DNA of 64,000 bases from Dryococelus australis (GCA_029891345.1 CM057009.1:231313178-231377177); one strand, 5' to 3'. Counted from the first letter of the stretch, positions 11,691 to 23,291 are shown. Translations and numbers: made by a program. The notes: generated by a model from the letters alone, not told the origin.

Positions 11691-13890
11691 CTTCCTGGAG
11701 TAGCAGGCCTATCAGCTGTGCTAGTGGGTCCGTTGCTCTCTGTGTGCTGAAAGGGAAGGTCGGGGTTGGGAAGGAAGAACGGCAAGGTCAAGGCATGTGT
11801 GGAATTTTCATAATGATTTGTTTTCCTAATCCCTGCATGTAACAAGCTACCAGGCCTTCATAAATTTCGATATCCCAGTTGACAAGCTTACAGAAAGTAT
11901 GCCTTACTCGTGATATAAAAAACTTCCTTGCAACTTGTTCTAAATTTAAAAAAAAAACGAAAGGTATCAAACAAACTGACTTATCTCGTATACTTCGGGA
12001 GCAAATTGTCCAGCTCGCAAAAGGATGAGGAAAGCACTGTATTTACAGTGTGCAAAAAAAAAGTTTTCGTAGCAGTTTTGTGTATTTCCATGGAAAATAA
12101 TTATGTGTATCTAGATAGGGGTAATTAACCTATAGTCTCTTGGCAATAGAGCAAATAAATCAAGTTATTATTAACTAAGCTTTCACTAGCATGTGGTAAC
12201 CAATGATGAATACAATACAGACAATTATTTTTTTCAAACATGAGTGTATTTTGAAAATATAGTGAAGTACTTCACACGTGTGTTCTACTTATAACAATAC
12301 CTATGTTTAATAGAAATACCACCTTAATAATTTGCACCTTCACTCGGTGCATGGCACAGTCGCATCTTTTCACCTCTTCTTCAGCGGGAGGGAGAGGCGA
12401 CGAAACCCAGTCAACCGATGTGAAAACTATGGCACGGTCTTACAAAATACTATTATTCCATTTGTGGGCGAATACACACTTCGAATTATGTGATTTCGAA
12501 TTAATATACATAGAACTAACGAGGTTTTGCTGTTTACACACCGAAATTCGGTAATTTATGTCTAAAGAAAGTAATAACCTGACTTAATTTCTACAACCGA
12601 TACAAATGTATCGGCCCCATACAATACCCGATACTGATACATAGGGAGAAGGCGAAGTATCGGCCGCAGCCGATACTTAGTATTGGGACAACTCTAAAAA
12701 TAATACTCCCAAAAATTAAACCAAACTACTATCAACTAGTAAACACAATAAAATATCAATCAATATGTACATATGTACACAGAGGATGTTTAAATTGTAG
12801 GTTACTTTCAATTTAATTTGAGTTACCATACCATCCACCTTGTTACATGCAATCACAAATTAAATCAGATAATTCCAACAAGTGTGTCATTGCGGCCCTA
12901 TTCTCTACTCCAGAATCATAGGGTTCGGCACATGATCCTATTGTGTTAAGGTTGCAGGCACTTTACTGTTACTAACATTTTACCCTAGCATATTTCTCTA
13001 CAAAATAACTTTCAACTACTAATCTTTGACATAAAAACACTATACATTACTTATCTGATCCTAACAAATAATTTTAAAATCTTGGAAAATTATTTACAAT
13101 TTTACATTTAAACATATCAACAAATAATATTTACTGAATACTCTCTATTAGGTTATTTACATACCTCTTGACTTTTTAATGTCTAAAGTAGGCCTTGGTC
13201 TAGCTAAGCTTAGGGCAAGAGGGTATCATCTACACATTGAGTGTTCTATCACTCATGCTCACTGGCACCGACTACATGGGGCTAGGGGGGGGGGAGCGCG
13301 AGCCTCCCCCCACAATGTTTTTGTTTATGGGGCAGAGCACCCCCAATATTTTCGGCTATGAACAGAGCCCAACCAATATTTTCAATTCATACAAAACCTT
13401 ACTAAAAGTACTAATAAGTAAAAAAAATATGAAAATATCTTATAAACTAAGCTGTCGAATGTTCGTCCAAGCCAAAGTCAAGCACGCGAATGCATACCCA
13501 CTGTTGTAATGGTAATGGAACATGTGTCTGCTGTATCATTACTGTTTGACTCCCACCAGTGCATCTGTACCATTTGCGGCCACAGCCGTACGTAGTGTCT
13601 GCTGTGTGGTTACTCTTTGATCCACCAACTTCCAATGAGATACAAAATTGCAGCTCGCAAGATGTGATTCATATGCTGCTTGCATCAAGTATTCAGTACT
13701 GAGTTGTTGTTAGCGCTGCGCTAGTGGTGTTTAACATAAGTGAAAAGAGTTTAAAATATAAGCTTTAAACTTAGTTAAATAGACTATTAATATATTTATT
13801 TTTCAAAGCGTATTAATAGTGATGATAGGTGTTAGATAAGCATATAATACTGTTACCCATTACCATTGTTGGGATAGATCACAAAACAGT
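11691..13890. other. Non-coding segment between SINE and hAT relic
   Basis: 11691-11810 is GC-richer and probably still G1 interior. After about 11810 the sequence is strongly AT-rich, with no coding signal. At 12559-12700 a small palindrome-rich block contains several CCGATAC/GTATCGG words. Its first 50 bp recurs inverted at about 58205-58260. A G-run/C-run hairpin lies at 13285-13312. Confidence 0.35.
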
Positions 13891-14119
13891 TCGGAACTGA
13901 TAAATTTGTTTACAAAAAGTAATGCATTGAATTCACTGATAATGTGACATCATTGCTAGACGCGGAAGCATCTTTTCATAATCCTTCACTAGCTCTATCA
14001 GCGAGTTCACAGTCACAGTCATCTGTTGAAAGCTGCGATTAGTTACCTGGTAAGAGTAGAGGTAGAACTTATCAGAAATCATGGATAACATCATTTAGCT
14101 GGGTGGAATGGGATGATTC

Positions 14120-14295
14120 TGTTACAATTTGAATGTTCATGTTCTGTTTTATATGTTATGGTCGATGTTGGCAACCACTGTTCATTAGTCAGTCAAGAGA
14201 AATAGCGCTGTAAAGATGTACCTCAATAAATGTGTAATGTAAACACTGAGTCTTTTACTTAAAAAGCTGCCACCATAGTACAACTAATTCTAATA
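14120..14295 (+). repeat. Copia 5' LTR
   Basis: 176 bp starting TGTTACAATTTGAATG and ending TTCTAATA, with an AATAAA poly(A) signal near 14225. It matches the 3' LTR at 18220. The terminal TA instead of CA is present in both copies, so it is a property of the family rather than a mutation. Confidence 0.93.
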
Positions 14296-14311
14296 GGTTA
14301 CGGGGCCAGTG
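14296..14311 (+). other. Copia primer-binding site
   Basis: GGTTACGGGGCCAGTG lies directly after the 5' LTR. It resembles the GGTTATGGGCCCAG-type sites of insect copia elements, which pair with an internal part of initiator tRNA-Met. The position, with no spacer, supports the LTR boundary. Confidence 0.75.
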
Positions 14312-14380
14312 CTTTCGTGAAATGTTTTAACCTTTCGTTGTGAAGAAAATAAGGTAGGAAGTGTTGACATTTATCCTGAA

Positions 14381-15130
14381 ATGTCCGGGAAAGAAGCCGT
14401 CGACGCTGAATAATGACAAGATGGCCTCATGTAGTTTTCAAAGTGTACTGCAGATTATTTCGTAAACAGTGGATTCAGCAACTGGACATTTCGTGTCAAG
14501 TTAGTGCTGGATGAAAAACAACTGCTGGAGACTACAGAAATAAATGTAGAGGACATCGCAGAAGACAAAGAGAAAAAGGAATTCCTCAAGAAGGATGCCA
14601 AGGCGAAATTGGTTATTATGCAGTGTTTGCCTGGTAAGTAATTAGATTTGGTAAAAGATGCAACACGTGCCATAGATATGTTAAAATCACTCTAAAGGTG
14701 TTTGAAAGAAAAAGTGTGTTTAGCAAATTGTATCTGAAGAAAAAATTACTGGCACTGAAGTTTGAGCCAAAAGAGAAATTAGAACATTGCCTTAGTTTTG
14801 ATGGCCTTGTTCGAGATCTGAAAAATGCAGGTGCCAAAATGGATGATATGGACAAGATATGTCATCTACTTTTTACAATGGGCGACAACATCAATACAGT
14901 TATAACTGCTATAGAAACCATGAAAAAAGACCTAACCATGGAGTTTGTTAAGTGTAGGGTTCTGGAAGAGGAAATGAAATAAGAATGTCAAATGTGCCAA
15001 GAAACTTCTTCTGGTAATGAAGTATCATTCAAAATAATATGCTATGGTTGTGGAAAAGTGGGCCACAAAAGGCGAGACTGTTGGCACAATAAACAAAGGA
15101 CAGGAAAAACAAAAGGGGCTGAAAGAAATT
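14381..15130 (+). pseudogene. Copia gag remnant with CCHC knuckle
   Basis: Gag forms the particle that packages the RNA. The likely start is ATG at 14381, 85 bp after the PBS, followed quickly by a stop. Gag-like sequence then runs through several frames: 14458-14530 (FSNWTFRVKLVLDEKQL), and 14698-14982 with MDDMDKICHLLFTMGD, matching the conserved retrotransposon gag helices. A zinc knuckle with C-x2-C-x4-H-x4-C spacing (CYGCGKVGHKRRDC) lies at 15040-15081. Multiple frameshifts and stops prevent a full product. Confidence 0.8.
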
Positions 15131-15134
15131 AAAC

Positions 15135-15450
15135 CCCAGGGTGACCAAGAGCCCATCAGGCCGATATCACCTTGTTGTGGGAAATTTAGAAGAGTACACG
15201 TCAGAGATAAAAACGCTACTCCAAGGTGTTGTTATTAAAACCGCAAATGGAGGAGAGATGATAGCTACAAGAGCTGGGAAATTCATGGGTGACTACGGCA
15301 GTGGTACCATCAGCTTTGAAGCTTTGATAGTTCCAGGCTTGAAGAATAATCTGTTATCAGTAAGCAAATTAATCAAAAAAAGTTTGACTGTATTTTTGAG
15401 TAAAGAAAAGGTGACTATTAAAAAGAAAAATGTTTCTGTTGAGTGAGAAA
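15135..15450 (+). pseudogene. Copia protease remnant
   Basis: This is an aspartic protease of the copia polyprotein. The frame at 15141-15446 contains the conserved C-terminal half (VPGLKNNLLSVSKL). The active site, normally DSGAT/S-x-H, reads SPSGRYHL, so the catalytic Asp is not present in this frame. Whether by substitution or a small indel, protease activity would be lost. It continues into the pre-integrase region after a stop at about 15444. Confidence 0.75.
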
Positions 15451-15529
15451 AAGGACATTTAAATTTGTTCTTAATACAATTAAATTCTGTGACAGAAAAC
15501 ACAAAGCATACTATTGCTTGCTAGGAATT

Positions 15530-16480
15530 TGGGGAAATTATCACCACAAGTGAAACTAATCTTTGGTGTAGAAGACTTGGCCACCTGAACAGACAAGGCC
15601 TGCAGGTACTCACTCTACCGTTCAGTGAGGAAAAGTTTCCACAGTGCCTTGAAGGTAAAGCCGAGATGTTACCTTTCAAGAAAAATGAAAAATCCACTCA
15701 GTCCATTGGAGAACTTTTACATTCAGACACAAGTGGACCTTTCAAGACAGTGACCAAAAGAAGGTGAGCAATATTTCCAAGTGATTGTTGATGATTTTTC
15801 TCACTTCACTACTGTGTATTTGCTGAAAACTAAAAGTGAAGCCGAAGAAAACTTGATTAACTTCATCAAGATGGCAAAGACCCAACATGGGGTAAAAAGC
15901 AAAAGAATCAGACTTGACAATGGTAGTGAATTCAGCTCAAACTCATTCAAAAAATTCTGTGCTGATAAAGCGGTTATTATTGAGTGCGCCACCCCATAAA
16001 CTCCTCAACAAAACTCTAAGGCAGAGAGGATGAACCTAACACTTATGAACAAGGTTAGGACAAAGTTTGAAGAGACAGACCTACCCCGCACCCTCTGGGG
16101 AGAAGCAGTATGTGCATCTGTCTACGAGCTAAATAGATCACCCACAAGCGCCCTGCAAAATAGGACCCCAGCCTCAGTATGTTTGGTGAAAATGACTTGT
16201 CCAAACCAAGGGTATTTGGCTCACAGGCTTATATGCTGAAGTTACTACGAGAAAGCAAACTGGAACCCCATGCGAAATCGATGAATATGGTCAGATATTC
16301 AGGTGGAGGATATCGTATATGGGACCCATTGAAGGACAAGTTTGTCAGTTCAAGAGATGTCACTTTCAATGAGACAAAAGTAGGAGTTGGGAATGATACA
16401 GCATGGTATCAAGGTATCAACATTGAGGAAGTGAATGAACACTTCAACCAAAAAGATAGTGCAGAAGTAAAAAACTGACA
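15530..16480 (+). pseudogene. Copia integrase
   Basis: The pre-integrase zinc-binding segment is seen at 15565-15620 (LWCRRLGHLNRQGL). The catalytic core keeps all three acidic residues: Asp 15725-15727 (HSDTSGP), Asp 15916-15918 (RLDNGSEF) and Glu 16024-16026 (KAERMN). A single in-frame TAA at 15997-15999 separates the second and third. Downstream, 16030-16239 has the helix with LPRTLWGEAV, and 16179-16478 the C-terminal region, one frameshift apart. Catalytic residues are intact but the frame is broken. Confidence 0.88.
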
Positions 16481-16639
16481 CAGAAGAGAATAAAACCAAA
16501 GAAGTAACCAAACATGGTACACCACAACAGTCCAGCGAATAAAGTGACGAGGAATTCATTGCCTTTGAAGTCCCAGACAAAGAAAAGAACAAAAGAAACA
16601 AACCAAATAGAACCATCAAGAAGCCTTCTCATATACAAG

Positions 16640-17508
16640 AATATGAATTGTACATGGCATACTGTTTATGTGCTGGAGAACCACAAGACTACAAGGATGC
16701 TATCAAACTCGGCAATGGATGGGAAGAAGCAATAGATAGTGAAATAAAAGCTCTTGAACTACATCAAATGTAGACACCAACAGTACTACCTCCAGGAGAA
16801 AAGGCAATTGAAACAAAATGGATCTTCAGGACAAAGAAGGATGGCCTAAAGGATACAAGACTTGTCATAAAAGGGTTTCAAGAAGAGCCAGCGAACAATG
16901 TGTACGCACCAGTGACAAGATTACCAACCATTCGTCTCCTGATATCTATTGCAGTATCAAGAAAATGGGAAATCCAACAACTCGACATTCCTACAGCCTT
17001 CCTGAATGGGTATGTGGATGATGACATTTACATCAAAACACCTGGCAGAGTCAAGAACGAACCAGGTAAAGTTCTCAAGTTGAAGAGAAGTCAGTATGGT
17101 CTGCGCTCAGCACCTAGGAAATGGAACGTGAAATTTCACAACTTCATGGAGACTCATGGTATGAAGAGATCAGCCAGTGACTTTTGCCTCTACATTGGTG
17201 AGAATGTCTGGCTTATCATTTGGGTCGATGACATGCTCGTAACAGGAGAGAAAACACAAGTAGAAAACTTGATAAGACTTCTGAAAGGTGAGTTCAAAGC
17301 CAAAGATATGGGGATTTTGAGTGAGTTTCTAGGAACCATGATTGTAAATGACGGGGATGAAGTAAAAATTTATCAGAGTAGTTTCATCAACAAAATTCTT
17401 TCTAAATTCAACATAATTCTTTGCAAAGGAGTGAACACCCCATGGTATATGATTTCCAAGTTGACACTGAAGAACCTGGCAATGAAAAGTTCATGCTTCG
17501 GCAACTAA
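16640..17508 (+). pseudogene. Copia reverse transcriptase
   Basis: RT copies element RNA into cDNA. The start is frameshifted (16680-16900: a WIFRTKKDG-like segment). 16900-17508 is one long open frame of 202 codons with QLDIPTAFLNG, the YGLRSAPRKW block and the catalytic WVDDMLVTG at 17221-17247, both Asp present (YVDD is usual). The frame ends with TAA at 17506-17508, just before the RNase H frame. This is the best preserved part of the element. Confidence 0.9.
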
Positions 17509-18126
17509 TTGGCTCACTCATGTATGTTGCAACTGTCAGTAGGCCTGACAGTCTGCTATCTAAGTGGATTTTTGAACAAGCCTACTGAACAGTTATGGAA
17601 AGCTGGGAAAAGAGTTCTCAGATACTTGCAGCAAACCCAAGATTTGTGCCTAACTTTCAAACCTAGTTCCGATGATAAGTTAGTCTCCTACAGTGATTCC
17701 GATTGGGCAGGGGACAAGCTTGATAGAAAAAGTGTGAGCGGGTGTATCCTCTTCTATGGCCAAAATACAATTTCGTGGGGATCAAGAAAACAAGGAACTG
17801 TAGCTTTATCAACAGCAGAAGCAGAATACATTGCCTGTGCTACATCAGCGTGTGATTTAGTATATATTCAGGGAGTGTGTCAAGATTTCCAGTCTGCAAC
17901 AAGCACACCAGCTCTTCTAACAGACCATCAAAGTGCCATTGATATGAAAGAGAGTAGGCGTTTATGCTGTATAGACATTAAATTCCACTATTTAAAAGAT
18001 TTAGTGGATAAGAAGAGAATCAAAATCAACTATGTTAGTTCAGAAAATAATACTGCTGACATCATGACAAAGGCCCTTTGCCAATTAAAGTTTGAACATT
18101 TCAGAAATCAGTTAAATGTAAAGTAA
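17509..18126 (+). pseudogene. Copia RNase H and C-terminus
   Basis: RNase H degrades the RNA strand during cDNA synthesis. The frame is open for 205 codons from 17509. Typical copia motifs are present: SYSDSDWAGD, GCILFYGQNTISWGSRKQ, STAEAEY and the terminal NTADIMTKAL, so the catalytic Asp/Glu/Asp set appears intact. It is separated from RT by one frameshift or stop at about 17506. The stop at 18124-18126 is about 93 bp upstream of the 3' LTR. Confidence 0.9.
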
Positions 18127-18219
18127 TCTGTTTTCTTGGTTTTCCTTTGAAACAAGTCAAAATGTTATAAAGAACTTAAGTTAAATATTATTATTTTAAC
18201 ATGTGTGACTTGAGCAGGG

Positions 18220-18397
18220 TGTTACAATTTGAATGTTCATGTTCTGTTTTATATGTTATGTGTCGATATTGGCAAACACCGTTCATTAGTCAGTCAAGAG
18301 AAATGGTGTTGTAAAGATGTACGTCAATAAATGTGTACTGTAAACACTGAAGGTTTAAATTTAAAAAACTGCCACCATAGTAAAACGAATTCTAATA
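18220..18397 (+). repeat. Copia 3' LTR
   Basis: 178 bp matching the 5' LTR with roughly 17 differences, clustered in its last third. It is preceded by the polypurine-like TGAGCAGGG and followed by the GATTC target duplication. Confidence 0.93.
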
Positions 18398-20149
18398 GAT
18401 TCTAGCGACAAGGTATTTTGTAAAACTTGCAAGGGAGCAGAGGCGAATGGCTTTCTGAAATTTAGTACTAAGAAGGATTATACTTTTATTTCTGTGGGTT
18501 TTTATAACTGGAAAAGGGTGCTCGAAAAATTTAGGCCGCATGAGAAAACAGAAACCCACAAAGTCAAATGAAGTTAGCATCTTCCACCAAACAAAGTGTT
18601 GCAATACAATTAAACAATCACTTAAACAAAGATATGGAGAATGCTCGCTCAGCTCTAATGGCTATTTTCACAACCTCGAGGTTCCTTTGTCGGCAAGGAT
18701 TATCTATCTGGGGCCATGAAGAAGTAAGTTCAAATTTAATTCAGTTGCTAGAATTACGAAAAGATGACATGCCTGACTTAAAAGAATCGACTGGACGTTC
18801 AAGATACAAGTGGTTATCGCATGACATTCAAAACGAGATTATTGATATCTTAGGAAAATCGGTTTTGCACTCAGTAGTATGTGAAATGAAAAAGAGGGAA
18901 CATTATGACGAGACTTGTGACATCTCAATACATGAACAATACATGAATACATTCGAAGTGTTGATGAAAATTTAACTATAAGTGAGGGCTTTGTGGGACT
19001 GTATGAAACTCCAAACGCAGTGGGGAAAAACACTTTTTGATATTGTGAAGGACATTCTTGCGTGTTTGGACCTAACCATAGAGAATTTGCGGGAACAATG
19101 GTATGACGGCACCTCTCCTATGAGCGGAAAATTTAAAGGGCTGCAGAAGTTTGTTGCAGATTTGCAGCCGAAGACCAATTATGTGCATTGTGCTGAGCAT
19201 AGTATGAACTTAGCTGTTCAAGACATCGTGCGTCACCTGCCCTGTATGACAGACATTATGAAGTTAGCTAAATACTTGATAAACACAGTAAATGAAAACC
19301 CGAAATGAGTACAACTCTTCAAAAAAAATCAGATAAGGTGAAAATAAATTGGTCTTCGTCTACTCTGCCCTACCCGGTGGACAATAAGAGCCTTCAGTAT
19401 CCAACAAGTGTTAATAAACTATGAAAGACTTGCTGAATTTTTTTAAACATATTCAGAAGAATATTCTTATGATGCAGCCTCAAAGTGTGCTCGATACCTT
19501 GAAACAATGCAGTACTTCAGTACATTTTTCTTTTCGAACCTCTATTGCCATGTCATGAGTCATGTTGAAGTAAATTTCAAGATACATCGTCCACGCATTG
19601 GTGTTACAGAGGTAGAATAAAAACTATAATACCTTATTGGAAGAAAAACCCACCCATGTAGAAGAGCAACTACTGCCCCGAAGATGACGTATCCCAAAGA
19701 GGCTTGAGAACACTTGTGCTACAGAACCTCACATATTCTTCACTCCAAAAGACTATTTCAGACAAGAGTATGTTAGTGTATGTGATATGGTGATATTGTG
19801 TGTTAAAGACAGATTCAATTCTACTGGACTTCAGAAACTTGTATCAGTAGAGAAAAAATGTGTATCTGCTGTGATTGCTGTGAACAACAACACTCCAAAA
19901 CTAGAAAATACACTAGAGTTCTTTCGTGGCGAATTGGATACAAACAGACTACTTTTACACTTAACCAAGCTTGGTGATATTGCTAAACGGAAAAGAGTAG
20001 CCATAACATCAATTCGTTATATACATACATTTTTGAAGAAAGATAGGACTGTTCCGAGACCTCTTGCCTGAAGTCAACAAATGCATAAAACTCCTTCGCA
20101 CTGTTCCAGTGACAACAGCTACTGCTGAAAGGCCATTCAGCACTCTTTT

Positions 20150-21500
20150 ATTTGGACCCTTAGCCTCAGGTCGACCCCTTTTCCTTGGAGGTTGGTGGGG
20201 CATTTCTCTCCGCTGGACTCTGTTATCCACATTCGTGTCCTGGGCTGCATCTGGGATTCTATCTTCGTGCACATCCTGACTTAACTTCTAGTTGCAGGAA
20301 CTGGATACATTGGATAGTATATTCGATCAAGACTGGGGTTGAGGTAGTTGCAGGCGAAATGTTTTTGGTTGATTCTACCTCGCTACATTCTGGGGATTTC
20401 TGGCATCTCTAAGCATCCTTCTCAATCTTGTTCGCTCCCAGATTCATGCTGGTGGTGTGGTCGCACTGGCTGTTGATAGGAGTACAGAGGATGCATCTAC
20501 TACATTCCTGGTAGCACTGGTTGTTGAAGTTATGCCCAGTTCATGTGGCGTGATGGCTGGGCGCTTAGGTACGGCTGATGTCTCAGCACGTGTAGCCATG
20601 TCTTGTTGTGTCATCTCCATCCTTGCTGCTAGGTGTGGTGGTTGACCAGGTAGCTCTGGTGCTCGACAGGATAGCGGAGGCTCGACTGCGGCATCATCTG
20701 GCTGATCCTCTGGCGTTCCTGTGTCCTCTGGAGGTGGCATACGTGGGACTAATCATGATTGTAATGGAAAGGTTGACTCATCCAACTCAGGTTTCGAGAT
20801 CACGTCCTCCTATACAGAAATAAAATCATGGAAGTCTAACTACTACACCGTTGGCGGGATCCTCAAGGACTGCGTCAACTGACGGCCTGGTTAGTAGAGG
20901 GTTCTCAGAAACCTCTGCCTCATTGGCTTGTTAAGGGATGCAAACCTCTAAAATGATGTACTGGAAGTAGTTGGCAGGATCCAGGACAGACCTTTCTCCC
21001 CTTTACTACTGTCGCTTGGTTGGGTCATGGGGACCTCTGGCAGGACCTCTCAGTCCTGAGGGCCTCCCCATAGCGACTGGAAAAGTTACATTTCCAGAAC
21101 ATCCTGTGACTGCCTGTTGTCTGTTGGCTATCGAAGTTGAGCACCGAGGGCAATGTCCTGACTGGCATGCCACTCTATTTCCCCTGGACTGGGGGGTTCC
21201 CCTAAAGCACACCTCAAACATACAGAACGTCGGGGGCAGATTTTGGATGGCTATGCCACTGACGCTCCTGTTGTAGTGAGGTGTGCTTGTTAGGGGTAGG
21301 AGAATTATCTTCCTGTATATTGCCTGCAGAGGTACAGGTTCTCTGGGCCTGGGAAGCTCCTAGTCTGGGCAAGGGGTAGCGGAAGTTGGCTTTTCCTCTA
21401 CTGTTGGACCCGAAAGTGTAGGGCTCATCGGGCCTGACTGCAGGTCTTCTTAAGATTGTGTGATGGCTTATTTCCCACTGGTGCCTTCATCTGGGTTTGG
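20150..21500 (-). other. G1 interior downstream of protease, no RT recognised
   Basis: On the minus strand this stretch should hold RT if the element were intact. Instead it gives short Pro/Thr/Ala-rich frames (20444-20740, 98 codons; 21006-21221, 71 codons) and a basic PRKRGRPE motif near 20190, like an AT-hook. I see no YxDD or integrase motif. Either pol was deleted, or this is a disordered linker or tail. The junction with the hAT relic at about 20150 is abrupt. Confidence 0.35.
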
Positions 21501-21700
21501 ATAAGGTAGACTGGGACGAAGGGAGGGGTAGCCAAAACCATGTTACCTTCCCAATCAACCATCAAATTCCTGTCTGACTCCCAGGAAAGTTTGACACCAC
21601 CCACATTCTATTAGGCAGTGTTACTATTGCAGCTAGGGACTCCCAAAATAATATGTGGCCTTAGGTCAGGGGCTAACAGAAAAGAGATCTGAAAAGTGCA
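21500..21700 (-). pseudogene. G1 retropepsin C-terminal half
   Basis: On the minus strand about 21690-21600 reads LLAPDLRPHIILGVP followed by NVGGVKLSWE after two stops. This is the hydrophobic ILG block that ends gypsy aspartic proteases, followed by the usual short connecting strand. The N-terminal DTG triad is not recognisable. It sits downstream of gag, as expected. Confidence 0.5.
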
Positions 21701-21789
21701 TGAGTGGATCAGTATATATAGGGTTATTTCCCCGAGTAGATTTATATGGTTGTTAGAATGTGCTATTACCACCATCTATCTCGTCGGGG

Positions 21790-22620
21790 TCACTTTAGCT
21801 CGCTACTTGAAAACAAGGTTCGTCCGGGAGGGGGGAGGAGGGGGGTCTGAGATGGATCACATTGAGTCTCTCTGGGGCATTGTTTGCCCGGGCCAGACCC
21901 TTTGGGTTGGCAAAGTGCAGCGTGTTCTTCCCTTTCTCGCTCTTTCCTGGTGGCTAAATTATTTCTGGGATGCTTCCCCAGACAGTTCCGGCTAGGGGGA
22001 CAGGAGAGGCAGCAAGGAGTGGTCAGCCTGTCGACTCCCTGTTGTGCGGGAGGAGGGGGGGTGTCACAGTCAGCTTGTTGCTCTGGAAGAGGGTATGGGG
22101 TGACGACCTAGACAGTGGCATGTGCCAGCCTGTTAAAGAGTGCCTGCCTTCGGTTATTTCGCTCCACTTCCCCTACTCTGCTAACAAGATCGTCTATTGT
22201 TCACGGCCTTGGGGCGATGAGGAAACTTCTCAGAGCAGGGAGCAGCATATACACAATATTACTCACGCAACTTTTCTCGCTTGTGGATATATTCGCCGAT
22301 GCATCTAAGCTTTTCGCCAAATATAAATTTGGATCGCTTCGATCGAATGCTGGACTTTCACATGGAAAACCACAATGAGCTGGGCCATCACCTCCTACCA
22401 AATGAATTGCAAGGTGAGGCGATCCCTCAGTTAGTCACAGTACACGACTAACTCACCATACTTTTTCCACCAATCGTGGGCTATACGTCACAATGGTATA
22501 CCTTGCTGGGGCGAGTGACTGTGTTCGGCCAGCCTATAAATCTCAAGTGGAATTCGGAAGAGCATGTTATACATCGACTGCTGTACAACCCTCGTTCATT
22601 GCAGTTTAGCCAGCTGCACC
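21790..22620 (-). pseudogene. G1 gag-like remnant
   Basis: Minus-strand frames near 22500-22400 read AHDWWKKYGELV and then LRDRLTLQF, resembling the capsid core in which a WW precedes a helix and an LRxRL block. Around 22200-22111 comes TIDDLVSRVGEVERNNR, like the capsid C-terminal domain. Pro/Gln-rich and basic sequence follows to about 21790. No intact zinc knuckle was found. Frames shift several times. Identification rests on order and motif shape, so it is moderate. Confidence 0.5.
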
Positions 22621-23273
22621 TGGCTGTCGGTCTCGGCAATCATTACAGCGGTATTGTAAACAGTCTGTAAATCTGGGGACGTCCTTCCACCCTATGCAGG
22701 AGTAGTGGAAACATAGCTGGCAGTGTGCACAGTGGATTGTGTGTAATTCCATCCCAGGACACATGACCACTGAGCACTTCTTGACCTCGTCGAGAAAGAG
22801 GGTCCCGCGGCACTGAAGCTAAGGGAAATTCATGTTGACTGTGCTCCGAGTCGGGCATAAAGAGGCTGATGTTTCACCTCAGGGTTTTTTATCCGAGGAC
22901 TCTGTGAAGTCCTGGTCTGAGCTGTTACCCTTGGCTCTATGGGGGTTTGCTAGAGAATTTATCGGCCGATACAAAGCTGGTGTAAGGCAATCTTACATGG
23001 TCGTCCAGCCATATTGCTTACATGGGGTTGTCTCTCGTGCTCACTATAAATGTTGAGGTTATAATTAAGACTCTCGCTCCTCTGGAAGAGGCCTTACTGG
23101 TACAATAAGCACAGGCTTATTATATCAGGAAGTCAGTGGTATGTAGGTTGAAATGGTGTCAGTGAAGCCTCTTAAAGACTGGGAAGTCAGCACGATACAA
23201 AGTCGGCTGAATGTACCTCAGGGGAATGTGTCCGACAATGCTTAATCGTCAAGACTAAACTTTATGCAATTAT

Positions 23274-23291
23274 GTCCCATGATGGGCGCCA
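23274..23291 (-). other. G1 primer-binding-site-like sequence
   Basis: The minus strand reads TGGCGCCCATCATGGGAC, starting with the TGG expected for pairing to a tRNA CCA end. It lies about 30 bp inside the repeat edge at 23321. The TGGCGCCCA start is shared with the site at 43181-43164. I did not identify the tRNA. Confidence 0.5.

Larger units (their letters stand above)
14120..18397 (+). mobile_element. Ty1/copia retrotransposon, nearly complete
   Basis: The element is 4278 bp, with LTRs at 14120-14295 and 18220-18397 and a perfect 5 bp target duplication GATTC at 14115-14119 and 18398-18402. The internal order is gag, protease, integrase, RT, RNase H, the copia order with integrase before RT. 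A PBS adjoins the 5' LTR, and the purine stretch GAGCAGGG precedes the 3' LTR. The LTRs are about 90% alike by eye, so the insertion is moderately old. It interrupts the zinc-finger domain of the hAT relic. Confidence 0.93.
13900..20149 (+). pseudogene. ZMYM1-like (DUF4371) hAT transposase relic, interrupted by copia
   Basis: The family consists of hAT transposases and derived genes with a TTF-type zinc finger, a DUF4371/RNase H-like region and a C-terminal dimerisation segment. Coding sequence starts near 13920 and reaches a TTF-like stretch (SWITSFSWVEWDDS) at about 14078-14119. There copia intervenes, and the domain resumes at 18398 with DSSDKVFCKTC. 18568-18975 carries the DUF4371 core (FLCRQGLSIWGH, SHDIQNEIIDI, VVCEMKK). 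18982-19308 continues in another frame. 19309-19786 is badly eroded. 19787-20149 holds the dimerisation motif (TVPVTTATAERPFSTL). Similarity stops abruptly after that, so the last part and the 3' terminus are lost. Several stops and frameshifts make it a dead copy. Confidence 0.75.
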
